Source of the DNA: Amanita rubescens | Lineage: Eukaryota; Basidiomycota; Agaricomycetes; Agaricales; Amanitaceae | DNA: 64,000 nt | Reading direction: 5' to 3' | NCBI GenBank assembly: GCA_015039365.1 | Contig: WION01000082.1 | Location: 120,122 to 184,121, forward strand | In this document: positions 49,233 through 62,736 of the stretch, one piece after another | How positions within the stretch are numbered: position 1 is the stretch's first letter | Layout of the letters: each line of letters starts with the position of its first letter | Program-made: the position numbers and the translations under genes | The notes under the pieces: model-generated | Seen by the model: only the letters and a program-made list of their open reading frames with translations | Databases searched by the model: none | What the model was told of the DNA's origin: nothing

Positions 49233-52200
49233 ATAGGGATGAGAGAGAACCTGGACGGGGGGTGGTTGTGATTAACCGTTCGTGTGTGATTTTCAGAGTT
49301 GAACTTTGACGGAATCCAGATGTGAGTATGTGAGGGCGTGAAGTCCAAGTAATAGCCGGGGATACATCTGAAGTATCATATATATAAACCTGAGCTCGTA
49401 GGGTTGTATACTATCACCGTGGTGCGGCTCTCTGTCTCAGATGACTTCAAGCTACACTTCGCTGCCCATTCCTCCTGCGCATATGCACGGCGATCAGCGA
49501 TGTGGTAAGTCCCTGGCGTAGGAGGCTGTGAATATACGGTATCGACCCCCTCATCGACCAGCGTAAACAGGTGGCTTCGGGAGAAATTAAAAACTGCATG
49601 CTCCTGCAATGGCAAAACTATCTTCTTTTTATAACGCATAGGAAGGCCTTTTTGGATCAGGCACGAACCCATTATAAACCATTCACCGAGGATGAGCATG
49701 CTCTTAAAATCAAGGAGCAGTTGGCCATAAACAGTGATGCCGAATTCATTACGGTTTGGGGGAGCATATAGTATGTGAGTAAGGTAAAAGCACTTGATTG
49801 ATTCACGGCTGTCAGTCCTAAGCTAACTATAGACACAAAGAAGGCCTCTAGAGTTTTATAATGCTATGCCGAATTCCAATCATGATAGCGTGGGGATAAT
49901 GTTGAGAAAGTGCTCGTCATGGCCTATATAACAGCTGGTGATGATTGTATGCGTTGGCGTCTGCAGTTGCTTACTTATATTATTTAAGTGCGATGTTGAA
50001 AACAGGCGAAGGGCGCAAGCGCTAGAGATAGGGGCAATGCCTGTTGTAGATATGTTCTTTCTTGCACGTTGGCACTCGGAACGGTGATGTCGAGATCTGT
50101 GGTCGGAACTGCCACCGTTAAGAATACGTTGGTGATGGTGGTAGGAGAGGATGTGGAGGAATGCGGGTGCGGGTGGACTGCGGCGATACTTGTCGCTGAC
50201 GTAGGCCGTGATCGAGGTGGGTTGTTCTGTGTAGCTGGCGTAAATTCTCCAACTCGAATGAAGGGAGAAGCACTCCCATTCTGCTTTCCAACTCCTTGCT
50301 AGCCCTATTCCTCGAACGGTGCAAAGAAGGTGGAGAAGAAATAGGAAGGGAACCGATTGTACCTCAGGCGGAATCGAGTAAACTTGTGCGCTTTGGCCTT
50401 CTGGAATCGTCAATTTAATTTGATGGTGCACTGGGGAGATGTTATGAAGGGCTTCGATACTCACGATCCTGTCGTCATAATACCATGGTTCCATTATTTA
50501 TAATCGCTTAAAGTGATATCGAGAATTGCACGTCCACGTCATCGAGAGTTGTGAGTAAGTGAGGACGTGAAGTCTAAATTACTGGACTGCGGAGCTGCGA
50601 GCCTGTCAAGCGCAAGTGAGCGTTTTAGTGCATCTCGGGTCTGGGATGAAGCATTTGTGTCTGACGTGTGCCACATGTTGGCTCCGCAGGTCCCAGGAGG
50701 AACTGGTTAAGTAGTGACCGTTGTGCCGCTCCACACTTTCAAACTCAGGCTCGCTTTATGGGTCGTAGTCTGGCGGGATCGCAGACGGATAGTGACAGGG
50801 CAAGACCTGGCAAGACGAAATGGAATTGGGATAATTGTATTTCCTGCGATGGTTCCTGGGAGCACAAGTGAGCTGGGAACACACGCAAACTGATAGCGGT
50901 CAATTGGCGTTCGTACATATGTGGGTGTAAGTATATCAATTTTGACGTGCCTATATGCAGTTTGGCAGATCGGGAATCAAGCTTAGAATGGAGATCATGT
51001 GGTGGTAGCTGTGAGGATTTGCGGAGAGTACTTAACTAGGTCGCTGGCCGGGGCCTGGGCTAGCGTGTGTGTGTATGCAAGACGCCGCTGCTGTGCAGCA
51101 ATGTACATATGTAGTTTAGTGTCGGGACGAGAGCCGTGGCGGATCATGACGTCGTGAGGGGCCCAAGCCGTGCGTTGAGATTCCGGGGATATATACGCCA
51201 TATGGATGGATTTAGAGTTAAGTGTTCGCCTCATGGCCTTGTACATGAGATCACGCGACCGCGACCTATTGCAAAAAATCATCGCGATATCCACTGCGGT
51301 GTACTTGGCGGCTGAAAAGGGGCGGGACAATAAGATGGACCCTTCCTCCATAATGAGAAACAAACCCGCCCAGGATCGTTAATATTGACACTTCCATTTT
51401 ATGTCGTAACGACATCAATCAGTGGCATGGATCGGTAATGAAGCAGGTATCCGATTCCAAACGCAATCAGTAGATCCACAATGTCATTCGTGGCGCTTGA
51501 AGGCTTCATGAGACATTGAGTACATGCCACTGCTCAGTTTGGAGACCTTGGTGCTTTCGGAGGCAAGACATGGTCAAAGTAGGAGTTTTGGTGAGTGGAC
51601 GTCAGCGGTTGCCAACAACGTCACTGTGAAGGGTAAAAGTGTATATGTCCGTGAGAACCGGAGGCTTCCATTTATGATCGTAACGCTGACGTTGTTGAGT
51701 ACAAAAGTAGTTAGTCCAGAATCCAGATTGTGTGAGAGCCTTTGGTGTGCTATGTCTCCAGGGCCATATGCGACAGTGTACGACCCTTGCAGTGTCCAGA
51801 GGGACCGAAAACCATTGAGCGCGGGCCCTCCTAGGCGGGGGCGCAATCTCCGGGCGTTTCGGGAATTGGGCCGCTCTTTTGCCTAGGATTTCGGAGAACG
51901 CATTCATTGATTGCTTCTGTTGCTGCCCGAACAGGAGCATTACGTTCATGTCGTCGGCTGGGGCGCCGAGAGCGCAAAAAAATGGGATTTAATGCGGGGG
52001 GGTTAGTGGTACCGAAGAGGGGTCAATGATACGGGTGTCACCTGTTGTCTGTCCCCGGTCAGGTCGCTTGCGACAATCGTTTAGTGCATCGGGGATGTTT
52101 CCTTTAGATGGGAAGGTGTGTGGAGTATACACAGGCATTACAATCCCGCGGCCATATTTTTATCTGTCAGTGTCAGTAGACTGTCAGTTTGTACCTCCGG

Positions 52201-52773
52201 CTGCTATGGCGAAGTTATGCTCTCACAATGTCGTCGCGTGGGACGGATTCTCAGAGCTCAATGAGTCATAGCTTTATCCCGACAGCTGCAGCATCCAGGA
52301 AGGCCAAAGATGGAAGGGTAATATCCCAAAGAGGAAGGAGATGGATGACCACGTGGCGGATCGGACCGAGTTGGTTTGCTTCTCATCAAGTCATTCAAAA
52401 CTCCGGTGAACATGGAAACACGTTGGTGCTGTGCGTACAGATGCGAATGGAGTGATGACCGGTGATAGGCAGGACAGAGTGCAAGAAGACTGGCAGAGCG
52501 GTACCATCAGTGTCAAGTTGAGGTGATGGGAACAAAATGTGAAACTTATAAGGACAAGCTGTTATGTCAGAGTCTGACTGGGACGGGTGAGCCAGAGCCA
52601 CGGAACTTCTCGGTCACACTCTGAATGATGCTAATTAAGTAGCCTTTCCCATTCGCTAACGGGTCAGTCGCGAGGTATGTATATGTGCCTTGTATTCTTA
52701 ATCGTGTTTGCTCCCACTGGCTATTCACCTACCACCTTCAGCCTCCCTCCGAATTGAACGCACCAGCGCTTCA
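49233..52773. other. 3.5-kb region without a recognised gene
   Basis: A minus-strand stretch at 49376-49699 (107 codons) is open but unrecognised; another at 50494-49880 likewise. GTGAGTATGTGAGGGCGTGA at 49322 recurs in similar form near 50552 (GTAAGTGAGGACGTGAAGTC), a short local repeat. Nothing else can be supported. Confidence 0.4.
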
Positions 52774-55700
52774 ATGACACCTCCTGTGGCGGAGTCCTCT
52801 TACGATGACGCCCAACATGACCCTCGCCCCACAAAACGTGCTCGCAAATCATCCACTAAATCCAGGGATAGCAATGATAACCATAACCATAACACCTTCA
52901 ACACCCCTCCCGCCCCAGTCGACCACATCTTCATCACAGACGGTATCATAACGAAGAAGCCTGGAGGAAAGAAGGTAAATTTCACTTTATTCTCCTTATC
53001 TCCACCGCTAAGCGCCATCCCAGGCTCCATTGTCTTGTTGCGAATGTAGAAGGTGTGCCTTTTCCCCGAATGTCCTAGCCTACTCAATTGACGACCGTTT
53101 TAGACTCAAGTTGAAGGTTCGCCTTTCTTGTCATGCGCTTTCCCGAGTCTGGCTTCACTATGTGCGGGTTTAGTGCGATAGAAGCTTTCCTTGCGCCTCA
53201 TGCAAGGTACGTTCCTTCCTATCGACTAACCTCGCGGTATCTTGGTGGCGCGCGCGAAGGTTGGGGCTGTTCAGTCTTACTAACGTACGCTGCAGAAGCG
53301 GGGGTGCTCAGAAATATGTCCAGATGGTATGTGTCCTCGGGTTTTTTGCATGCATATTGCTAACCTGTGCAAAGGCGTTCTGGTATCGGGAAAGGGAACA
53401 CGTTTTATACTCGCCAATACGGAGCAACTGCATGCAAAAATACGTGATATGAGCGAGCGGATACGTTGTCTAGAAGAAGCGCTGGAGTCTGTGCAATCGC
53501 AAGTTTCAGAAGAATCACATCCTCTCATGGCTCCGCAGTTGTTGGGTGTCAAGAGCACTATGGGCTTGTATAACACTTCGCAGCCAAGCTACGACAATAG
53601 TCAACAAGCGAGCGGGTCCTCGTCAACTCAGAAAAGTTCTCCACAGTCCGTCCGTGGCTCAAGCGAGGAAACTTTCGCGGCAGCTGTGCAGGATGTTAAC
53701 CCCAAGCTTGAGAACTCGGATCACCTTGCTAGTGAGGTTCTGAGGCTAAGTCACAGTTTCCCGATGTCAGACAAGGTGTCGCCCGAACAAAATTTGCCTC
53801 TGCGGCAATACTTACGAGGCATGCTTCCATCTCGGGCAGAAGCTCAATACCTCTGGGATCAGGCGAGCCAAAATGCTCTCTGGCAGTGCGTTTTCTCCGT
53901 GGACGCGACTACTAGAGCCGCCCCACTAACCCTTTTATAGATATAACCCTCACCCTAGCATAACCTTCTTCCCTACTCTCCTACATCACTGCTATGAGAG
54001 CCCAATACAAGACTTGTGTCCTCGCCGGCTGGCTGTGATGTTTATGATAATAGCCGTCGGCTGTCAGGTGGACACGAATCGTCCCGCCGACACACCTGAT
54101 GCAGAGAGGTATCACCAGTTTGCTCGTGCCTCTCTATGTGAAATTCCAGTGATGGAAGAGACCACGGTGGAGACCATATTAGCACTCTTCTATGAGATAT
54201 GGTATCTTCTCGTGTTTTCTGATAAGAAAAAGGCGGCTGGGTACGCTTGGGGACTGATGGGACTTACAGCGAAGCTGGCGCAGAGTGTGAGTTATTCTTA
54301 TCTATGCGACATATGATTTCTTCTCCCCTTCCTTTGTTCTGGTTCCCCTTGATGGCTTTGCTAACAACCGTTCCTTTGTTTCTTAACATAGATCGGACTA
54401 CGTGAGTAACTCCACAAAGCCGTTCGTCTCGCTCTTTACCACGCTGCGGTGCTGACTGTACGAACAGATCGCAACGGGAATAAGGCAAAGGTGATCCCAG
54501 AAGAGGTTGAGAAAAGGAGGTCGTTATTTTGGGAATTGCTTTACCTGGATGGGCGACTAGTGAGTGGTGTTGACGTTTGGATCCGTGGGGGGCCCTTGCT
54601 GATGATCCTAGTCGCTATCTTTGGGAAGGCCGCCTTCGTTAAGCATCAACTATACTGATTGCCCTCGGCCTTCTTACACCCCGAGCGAAGGATGTGATCC
54701 AACCGAGAGCCTTCATTATTGTACGTCTCACGCCGTGCCGTGACGTTGACGTTGGCTGACTCGCCACACTAGACCAAGAGTGGAAGCACTCCTGTTACGT
54801 CCAGTGCCTGGCGCCTGTGCTTGAAGCAATATCGAACCCCTCGCTGGATTATGCCGTGGTTTTAGAATTGGATAAACGGATACGGGACTTTTCCATGCCT
54901 ATGCCATTACGGAAAGGTCAGTCGAGGGCGTTGTTCCTGCAAAAGGGATCGTTATCTGCTGCATTAGAGGCGGGTGAGTGCACGTGTACAATTCCAAGCG
55001 AGCGGTATTGAAATGCTCGATAGTCTTGCTGCAACTTCACAGAACATTCTTCATTCGCGCACTGAGCGGTCCTGAAGAAGCGTTTAATCGACGGCACAAG
55101 TATGCACCGTCGGTTGTTGCCGTTTTCCTTAGTGCTTCACGTATGGTCGCGACGATTCAAGACTTGTTCCAGCGTGAACCGCAGCTCACGGCGAGGCTAT
55201 TAGGGTATTGGTCCAACGCATTCTCGTCGGCTGTGAGTACTCGTGCATTATGCACCAACGGAGTTTAATTGCCTAAATAGGTTGCGCTGTGTCTACTAGT
55301 ATCTCGGGCACCTTTTACGTGTTTGTCACCGGCGGCACTGCAAGAATTACAGCGTGCGAGGATTCTTTTTACCAAAGCGGCAGATAGTTGCCTTCGTGCG
55401 TCTGAGGTTAAGGTGCGGACGGCGATTCTGTCTGCACATCGTTCTCTAAGCTGATGACCGGATCTTAGCCCATATTGGATGTTATGATTGACAAGACCAA
55501 CCATATCTATAACCGATGGTCTCAAGGACAGGACATACCCACCGTCGTGCTGAAGCATACAATGGACGAATCAGAGTTCGAGGACAGTTATTATCACCAG
55601 AGTTACCAACAGCAGCAGCATCGAACTGATTCGTTCGCGTACGCTCATCCGAGTCTGGTACAGTGCATCGTAGAGGTGCACGAAAGGGCGAGAGTGATGT

Positions 55701-56008
55701 TCCCCATGCGTAAGCCCTGTCAATGCTCGGCGGCAACGGCAAAGTCATGTCCGCCTTCTCATTCGTGGAGTCCGCCGCCGAAGGTGCCATCTGCTTCTCC
55801 GGTGCTTCCTGGCTTGACATCACCCGTTTTGGCACATGCGAGTTTGTACCCAACCCCGGGTTCGACCACGGGAACAGTGCTCCCTGGTGACGTGCCAATT
55901 GTTCCCTCACCATTGTCACCTACTTCAAGGTCGCTGGTCAATCCACTTAACATCGAGATTGGTGCTATCAGTATCAGCAACGACCAAGGACTGATGTCGT
56001 TTTTTTAG
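52774..56008 (+). CDS. Zn(II)2Cys6 transcription factor, copy 1
   Basis: Fungal-specific regulator. Exon starts: 52774-52974, 53024-53052, 53104-53116, 53174-53206, 53296-53326, 53375-53885, 53941-54286, 54392-54401, 54468-54559, 54612-54720 and from 54773 on; later joins to 56008 are less certain. The binuclear zinc cluster is spread over four exons: CCECRR, LKLK (a 13-nt exon), CDRSFPCASCK and KRGCSEICPDG, giving the six cysteines. A basic region (RPTKRARKSS) precedes it, and a coiled-coil-like segment (HAKIRDMSERIRCLEEALES) follows. The middle homology domain is seen at DLCPRRLAVMFMI, CEIPVMEETT, GYAWGLMGLTAKLAQS, IPEEVEKRRSLFWELLYLDGR and LSLGRPPSL. It binds CGG-containing promoters by family rule; targets unknown. 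It is paralogous to the next gene. Confidence 0.85.
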
Positions 56009-56423
56009 ATTTGGCTTGTTTGATCGGAGTGATGCTACTTTTAATTACCCGGTATGTTCGGGATATAGGGTCGATATGTATCAGATAACACGGTACCATT
56101 TTGCATTGAATTTGTTTCAAGTATGTTAGAGAGTCTAGGAATATTGACACTATTAATACTGAACTGATGTGGCGGGTGTGTTGATTAGAGATCCGGGGTA
56201 AGGAAGACGTCGCGATGAGTCAAAGCCGCCGAATGAAAGTGATCCACTGAAGTAGCGGTGGATCAAATCAGTTAGAATTTCAGGAAGCGCCTTCCCTGAG
56301 CCTGGCATTGCCGTTTCCGTTTTATATCTCCGGATTCACCGGGTCCGCCGGCTTACCTTACCTTAAGCTACTTCTTCGCTCTCCTCATCCAGCCCCGAGT
56401 TTTTGACATTTTCAGGTGAAAAA

Positions 56424-59400
56424 ATGCTTAGCAGTAGCGCACACGAGCCCATGGATAGCGACACTGCTCGACCGCTTAAGAGGCCGCGTCATACGGGGCA
56501 GTCATTTTCAAATTCCGTGTACATCGGATCCGCCGAGGAACAACAGCAACGTAGCGGAGGCCCGTCGGTTAGTCCCCAAGACAGCGAGAAAAATGTTCGC
56601 CAGGAGCAGCCTCCACAGCTTGCCCCTCAGAGAGGTCGACCAGAAGAAAAGCACCGCAAGCTTTCGTGCAAGGAGTGTCGAAGGTGAGTATTACTCAGGC
56701 TTATATCGTACCGAAGTAACCATGTTCCGCCCTGCCCTCGGTCGTCTCCCCGCTGCATCTTGCGATTTATCCCGTATTTTATCGAAATTATCGCGATGTC
56801 CTTTCTTGCAGGTTGAAGCTCAAGGTGAGGATCCTTTATCTGGAGTCGGATGTTCTGCTCTCGCTGATTCCTCGTCTTGATCCACAGTGTGATCGTGTCT
56901 TTCCATGCCAGGTTAGGGGCCTTTTTCGAATGCAATTCTTTGCGGGCGCCTATATATGCTCAACGGCCTTCTTTTCTAGTCGTGCGTCAAGAGAGGATGT
57001 AGTAGCCTCTGTCCAGAAGGTACGAATATTCCCATCGTTATCATGATATGATTTCCACGCATCCCAATTCTCTCATTCTAGGTGCTCTAACATCTGGGCG
57101 TGGTAGTCGGTGAGTTAACGTCCTACCGTTCTCCCGAATCTAATTGTATCGCATTACTCTTGCTGATCTACCGATGTAGTTTCATTCTCGCCAACACAGA
57201 GCAATTGCACGACAAGATTTTTCAACTGAGTGACCGGGTGCGGCAGTTGGAAGATGCATTGGAAGCGTCATGTTCTAATCAGCAACATCCTTTGTTGGCG
57301 CCTGAGCTGCGGACCATCAAAACGTCACAGGATTTGTATACCTCTCAGAGCGCCCAGCAAATGGTCCCGGCCAATAATAACATCCCGAGAGAAGAACCTA
57401 TCAGAAAGTTAGTATCCATGACGTCCCTGAACTTAGGACTTTCTGACGTCGTTCGTATTCTTTTTCCCCTGGCACAGCGTTCCTAGCGTTCTTCCCCGGA
57501 ACGCTGATTCGAAACAATCGTCACGATCGCTATCTGTACCACCAGACGTCCCTCCTGATATTCTTCAATTGAGCACTTCATTCCCATTCCCCTGGTCGAT
57601 GGATCTCAGCATTCGGAAGCGTATACGAGATGCATTGCCTCCTCGGGCTGAGGCACAAGCGACCTGCGAAGAAGCCAGGCGTAATGCTCTTTGGCAGTGA
57701 GTTTATTAATCGTCCGACGGAGTTTACCTTGTTGCCAACTCTCTTTCTTTCACTCAATTTGCTGTGTACAAGGTACAATGTGGATGCTTCGGAAACCTTT
57801 TTGCCCAATCTTCTTCATTACTGCTATATGACCCCCGTGGAAGATCTAAGTCCTCGACGCCTCGCACTCTTGTTGATGGTTCTCTCGATTGGCTCTCTCG
57901 TAGATCTCAATAAACCACTGGGGAACCTGTACGGAGAAGCTTATCATCATCTTGCCCGTGCGGCGGTTTGCGAAATACCGTTGATGGAGGAACCTGATTT
58001 TGACGTGTTACATACATTGGTAGGCATGCCTATTTGTGTCAAGTATGATCTAATGCGAAAGATTCAGTTCTTCATGATCTGGTACCACTTGATATTTTCA
58101 GACAATAAGAAAGCCGTGGGTTATGCTTGGAATCTTATGGGCTTCGTCGCTAAGTTGGCACAAGGGGTTCGTATATTGACTCTTCCGCTCTTTTCTTGTT
58201 ATCTCAGCGTATATTTGACAGCTTGGACTTCGTGCGTAACGAATATTTCAGGCCATGTGCCATGTATTCAAAAAAAGACACAAATCAGATCGTGATGGGT
58301 CTCGGGTGAAACGTATTCCTGAAGAGTTTGAGAAGCGAAGCACGATCTTCTGGGAATTACTGAATTTGGATTGTCGAATGGTAAAGGGTTCCTTATATAC
58401 AATCACCGTGCTAATTGCCATCCAGAGTCTCTCGCTTGGCAGACCGCCGTCAATATGCCTCGCTCACGTTGATACAAAGCCGCCGACGTATGATGGTCCA
58501 GGGTTGTATGTACCGAGGGAAGAAATTATCTGTGCGTTCCCTTCACCTTGGACATTGTACCCGCGTTAACATTTAATGGAGATCATCAATGGAAGAATTC
58601 GTTTTTCATCAACTGCCTAACGCCCATCTTACAAACTATGGTTGCTGTGACTCCTCCCGACTATCCTCATGTCCTGTCCCTGGACAGCAAAGTTCGGGAC
58701 TTTGATACGCCCAAGTTACTCGAAGCTAGCGAGGGTTCGACTGTTACTCCACGATTTTTGAACATGCAAAGGGCACTGTTCAGCATGGGTCGCGATCTAG
58801 GTAAGGAAATGTTCCTCGTGTTGATTGATAAGGACGCTGAACGTTTTGGAGCGTTATTGCAACTGCATCGTCGTTATTTCACTCAGGCCATGAACGGTCC
58901 AGAGTCATTTGATCTGCATCACCAACATTCTCCTTCTGTTCTCGCGACGTATCTTGGCGCATCCTCGCTGATCAAAGCTGTGCAAGCCCTCTTCGACCAG
59001 GAACCCGATCTGAGCACTCGGTTTCTGCACTTCTGGTTCAATGCGTTTTCTGCGGCTGTGAGTCATTATGAACGGCTCCTGCGTGGAGTAAGATAATTGA
59101 GTCGTTCTTAGGTAACTCTTGGGCTTTTCATATCACGGGCGCCATCGACCCCGCTGGCCTCCTACGCGTTGCAGGACTTGGAAGCCATACTCCGCCTTTT
59201 CATGAAAGCGGGAAAGATGCTTCCATTTAGTGCCAAGGCCTTGGTGAGCTACGGTTCGCGGGATCAGGGACTTACGTTGATCTAACCCCGAATTAGCCCA
59301 TTATTGAGAAGCTTGTGGACAAATGCCGACGTAGTTACCGACATCATCAAAGTAGCAGTACCAATACTGGTCAGTTTCTGCCCTTGCGAATGAATATCAT

Positions 59401-59750
59401 GTTGACCATGTCTTGCAGAGCGACAATTCGAGCTGCTTCCATCCTTCCAAAATGTGCATCCTGCGCTTGTACAGTTTGCTGAACAGATCAAGTACACATC
59501 GCCACCGATACCATCGTTGAGAGGCGGACAGGACTCGAATACACATCCCGCATCGGATGCATGGTTGCCTGATATTTATCAGTTTTCAAGCGTTGGATTG
59601 GGGACAGAGGAACGGTACACATTTGCCTCTGCGCAGCCTACGCCGTTTATCCCCTCCTTACCGAGGGTTGGGCAGAATGAGAGCTTTAACTTCGATCATG
59701 GGGCGCTAACTGCAGACTTGGAGGAAACAAGCTATATGGCGTGGTTCTAA
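56424..59750 (+). CDS. Zn(II)2Cys6 transcription factor, copy 2
   Basis: Tandem paralogue of the previous gene. Early exons 56424-56683, 56812-56824, 56888-56911, 56980-57019, 57082-57109 and from 57180. The zinc cluster is again split: LSCKECRR, LKLK on a 13-nt exon, CDRVFPCQ, then SCVKRGCSSLCPEG, with the same break positions in the first half. FILANTEQLHDKI and the coiled-coil-like QLSDRVRQLEDALEA follow, then the fungal-specific domain: LSPRRLALLLMVLSIGS, CEIPLMEEPDFD, GYAWNLMGFVAKLAQG, IPEEFEKRSTIFWELLNLD, SLSLGRPPSICLA, SPSVLATYLGAS. The C-terminus ends ADLEETSYMAWF. A nuclear repressor or activator of unknown targets. It lies only about 415 bp after copy 1 in the same orientation. Several late introns (57411-57478, 58399-58425 and others) were placed by phase and family fit. 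Confidence 0.85.
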
Positions 59751-59919
59751 ATTTGAAGGGCAACGATTTGTATATTGTATTTATTGGGAATTGCGAGGAG
59801 GGACACGTCATGCGAAAACGGCTGCTTATGTAATCAGATGCGATCCAACCTTGTGCTCTTTGCATCTTGTCACCTATCTCTTCGCGTAACTCGACGCAAC
59901 GCCAGCGAGCCGCACAGGA

Positions 59920-61218
59920 ATGTCGCGGATACGAGAAGTATGGGCGCAAAACCTGGAAAGGGAGATGCGCATAATTCGGGAAGTTGTTGAGGACTTTCCA
60001 TACATCGCAATGGTCGTATTGTTCCTGCCACCAAAATGATTCTTCAAACTTACGCCAGCCCAGGATACAGAATTCCCCGGAGTCGTCGCTCGCCCAATTG
60101 GAACGTTCAAGACGTCCGCGGATTACCATTATCAAACAATGCGGTGTAACGTTGACTTGTTGAAAATCATTCAAGTCGGGATCACGCTTGCGGATGAGAA
60201 TGGGGAGTTACCGGAGCCATGTTGTACGTGGCAGTTTAATTTCAGATTTAGCCCCAGGTGAGTCTATCCGTTTGTCTCTCATGGATAAGCGTATACTATG
60301 GTTGGAGCACTTTGATGGACGCTGACGAGAGTTCGCTCAGCGACGACATGTATGCGCCTGAATCCATTGAACTACTGCAAAAATCCGGCATTGATTTTGA
60401 ACGGCATGAGAAGTACGGCATTCAGCCTAACGATTTTGCAGAGTTGATGATTACGTCGGGGCTGGTCCTAACGCCGGATACGAAATGGATATCTTTTCAC
60501 AGGTGAGTTATCTTGAAATCAGGTATCAGGTCCCGCCAATCGGTACCCTGATGGTGCTGGATTTGACCAGACAGAATGACTGATGGCTTCATAGTGGTTA
60601 CGACTTTGGATACTTTGTCAAGCTTTTGACAGCAGAATCGTTATCAACAAGCGAAGACAATTTTTCACGTTGCTGCGGGCGTGGTTCCCAACTGTCTATG
60701 ACATAAAATTCATGTTACGAGCTACCAAAGTTCTAAAGGGCGGACTACAGGACGTGGCAGATGATCTTGGGGTGCGTTCTATTCGCCTTCCTTCTATTAT
60801 GGTCCCACCGAATTGCCAGGTCGCTCGCACGGGCCCACCACACCAAGCTGGTTCAGATTCGCTCCTCACTGCCTCAGTGTTCTTCAAAATGCGCGAACTT
60901 TACTTCAGCAACCAAATAGACGACTCGGAGTATTCTGGGAAACTTTACGGGCTTGGGCAGACGTTCAATCTCGCCAATGGATACGCAGATCCGTCACGGG
61001 GAGGCGCAACCATTGCAGAAAAGGATGACCGAGCTTCGTTAAGGGAACGAAGTCAAACACCAGGACTTAACGGCGTGCAGTCCAGCCAAGCTGTGAGCTT
61101 GGGAATGGGCGTGCTGCAGACGGGAACGCTGCCAACGCCATTGTCCTCTACCACGTTTGGGCCTATGACGGCTAACGGGCCGTATCTGCGGACGTCGCTG
61201 GTTGGGGGTGGGCGATGA
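59920..61218 (+). CDS. CAF1/POP2 deadenylase subunit of CCR4-NOT, with a single-base frameshift
   Basis: DEDD-type 3' exonuclease that shortens mRNA poly(A) tails. Exons 59920-60012, 60064-60257, 60332-60502, 60595-60771 and 60820-61218. The catalytic residues are visible: D and E of [14 protein letters not shown] in [13 protein letters not shown], and H/D of the [11 protein letters not shown] block. Conserved blocks include [50 protein letters not shown] and [10 protein letters not shown]. In exon 4, at the T-run at 60662-60666 after SEDN, the frame shifts by one base; one further T would keep the family sequence. CAF1 is a core gene, so an assembly or read error in the homopolymer is as likely as a true mutation. 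The C-terminal 70 residues are Ser/Thr/Gly-rich as in other basidiomycete CAF1 proteins. The first intron has a weak GTCGTA donor. Confidence 0.88.
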
Positions 61219-62690
61219 TCGATGACTAGCGCTGTTCGTATTTTATTGCATTCTGGCACTACTGCATGGGCTCGTGTGTGTGTACTTGATATATTATTTT
61301 TCTTGTTTGTTTTACGTATTTTGTATGGTGGATGATAGGCATTGTTGTACTGATAACAAACGGTGTTCCGTCCCGCTTTTGTTCTGCCAGATGTTGAGGC
61401 TCGTTGACAAGTGGCGTCCCTGGATTCGTTACCCCATCAGCGGGGATATCAATTAACGTATTCCTTCAAGTCCTCGGCTTTGGTGATCTCGGCGGCTGCC
61501 GTCTGAGTTGAGAGTCATTACTAATTGTTGAGTAACACCAGTAACCCGTTTTATAGCGATTTATAGCTCCCTCTAAGTGTTGCTCGCCTTTCCCAATTTT
61601 GATGGCACCCTGAGTGTGTGGACAAGTTACACACCGATTATGGGTATCTTGTCCTGGATCCGCGAAGAACCCGGAAGGGGAAGAAATCAGGAGTTACCAC
61701 TGGATTTGTGGGAAGTGCGCACACGAGGAAGAGGTCCACATCCAATAGAATCCTGACTCTTTGCCTTGGCGAAATGATTGAATCATTCGTTCACTCTAGA
61801 GCAAATACCAAAAGAAGAAGGTGGTGCTAGCCAATATCATAATAGCAGGCACTCATTCAGTAGCAGACATCCCCGATCCACAGAGAACACGCAGGAAAGG
61901 AGGGTGTCGATCGAATCGGACGTCTGGTTGATTGGCACGATGTTCAATTCTGCGATGGTGAGTATAGAGAGTGACAAACTGTGGACTGGTGCCCCACGGG
62001 CCACGGCTGCCGGTGTCAGAGTTCCCCACGATTCTTGCTCCACTGCGTTTGACGGCGTGGAGCGGCTGTCCTGAAGATTAGCAAGAATAATTCAAGGTTG
62101 GTTATCATAGAAAAGCGTGCTGCGCTTGAAGGTGACCCGAGTAATGGCGATATGGGCTCGACGACACTCGCTTGATCCTGAAGCTGAACAGCATCTCCTG
62201 GAGTGATGAAGACGGCGGTCAGGTCACAACACCGCAGGTGCCATGTCCCTGGATCGTAGCTGTGAGTCCAAATTCTCTTAATAACGCTTCGGATGATAAA
62301 GTTTATGGATATGCATTGAAACACATAACACGTGCTGTGTCATACGCAGACTAGAAGCGCGATGCCATCATACTAGAGCGTTGTCAGTAAGTTGACTATT
62401 TCCGATAACGCAAGCTGAGCGCTGAGCGCTGAGCAGTCGATATCGTACCAGGTGAGCTGCAGCTACTTTACGGCCGAGAAAGGAATCGCCGTTAACGGAG
62501 TGATGGGACAGGGTTTATCAAAGGGTATCCCAAGAAAGAATAGGCTGTCCTTTTCTTTTTGCGAATGAATTGAATCGAAAGTGGTAGGGGCACGGAGTGC
62601 TTCTAGGGCCGTGTTCCTGTGCATCCGCCAAATGACAGCTGTCATTTAGATGCGCCCACATGCTTATGAGCTAAATTATAAGCGTTCGAC
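61219..62690. other. Intergenic, no gene recognised
   Basis: A stretch near 61618-61730 (DYGYLVLDPRRTRKGKKSG) is open but unidentified. Tandem GAGCGCT-like bases near 62416-62435 are too short to interpret. No other feature. Confidence 0.4.
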
Positions 62691-62697
62691 TATATAA
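62691..62697 (+). promoter_or_regulatory. TATA box of the chitinase gene
   Basis: TATATAA 40 nt upstream of the start codon at 62737, after GTTCGAC. Confidence 0.5.
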
Positions 62698-62736
62698 TGG
62701 CGTACCTCGAGATAGAGATAACCGGCACGCTACGCA

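Noticed and set aside
49376..50494. Two minus-strand ORFs as genes
   Set aside because: No recognisable motif, no supporting splice or promoter signals; mentioned only as open stretches.
59686..60174. Minus-strand ORF of 162 codons
   Set aside because: It lies opposite the CAF1 exons, which carry clear family motifs.
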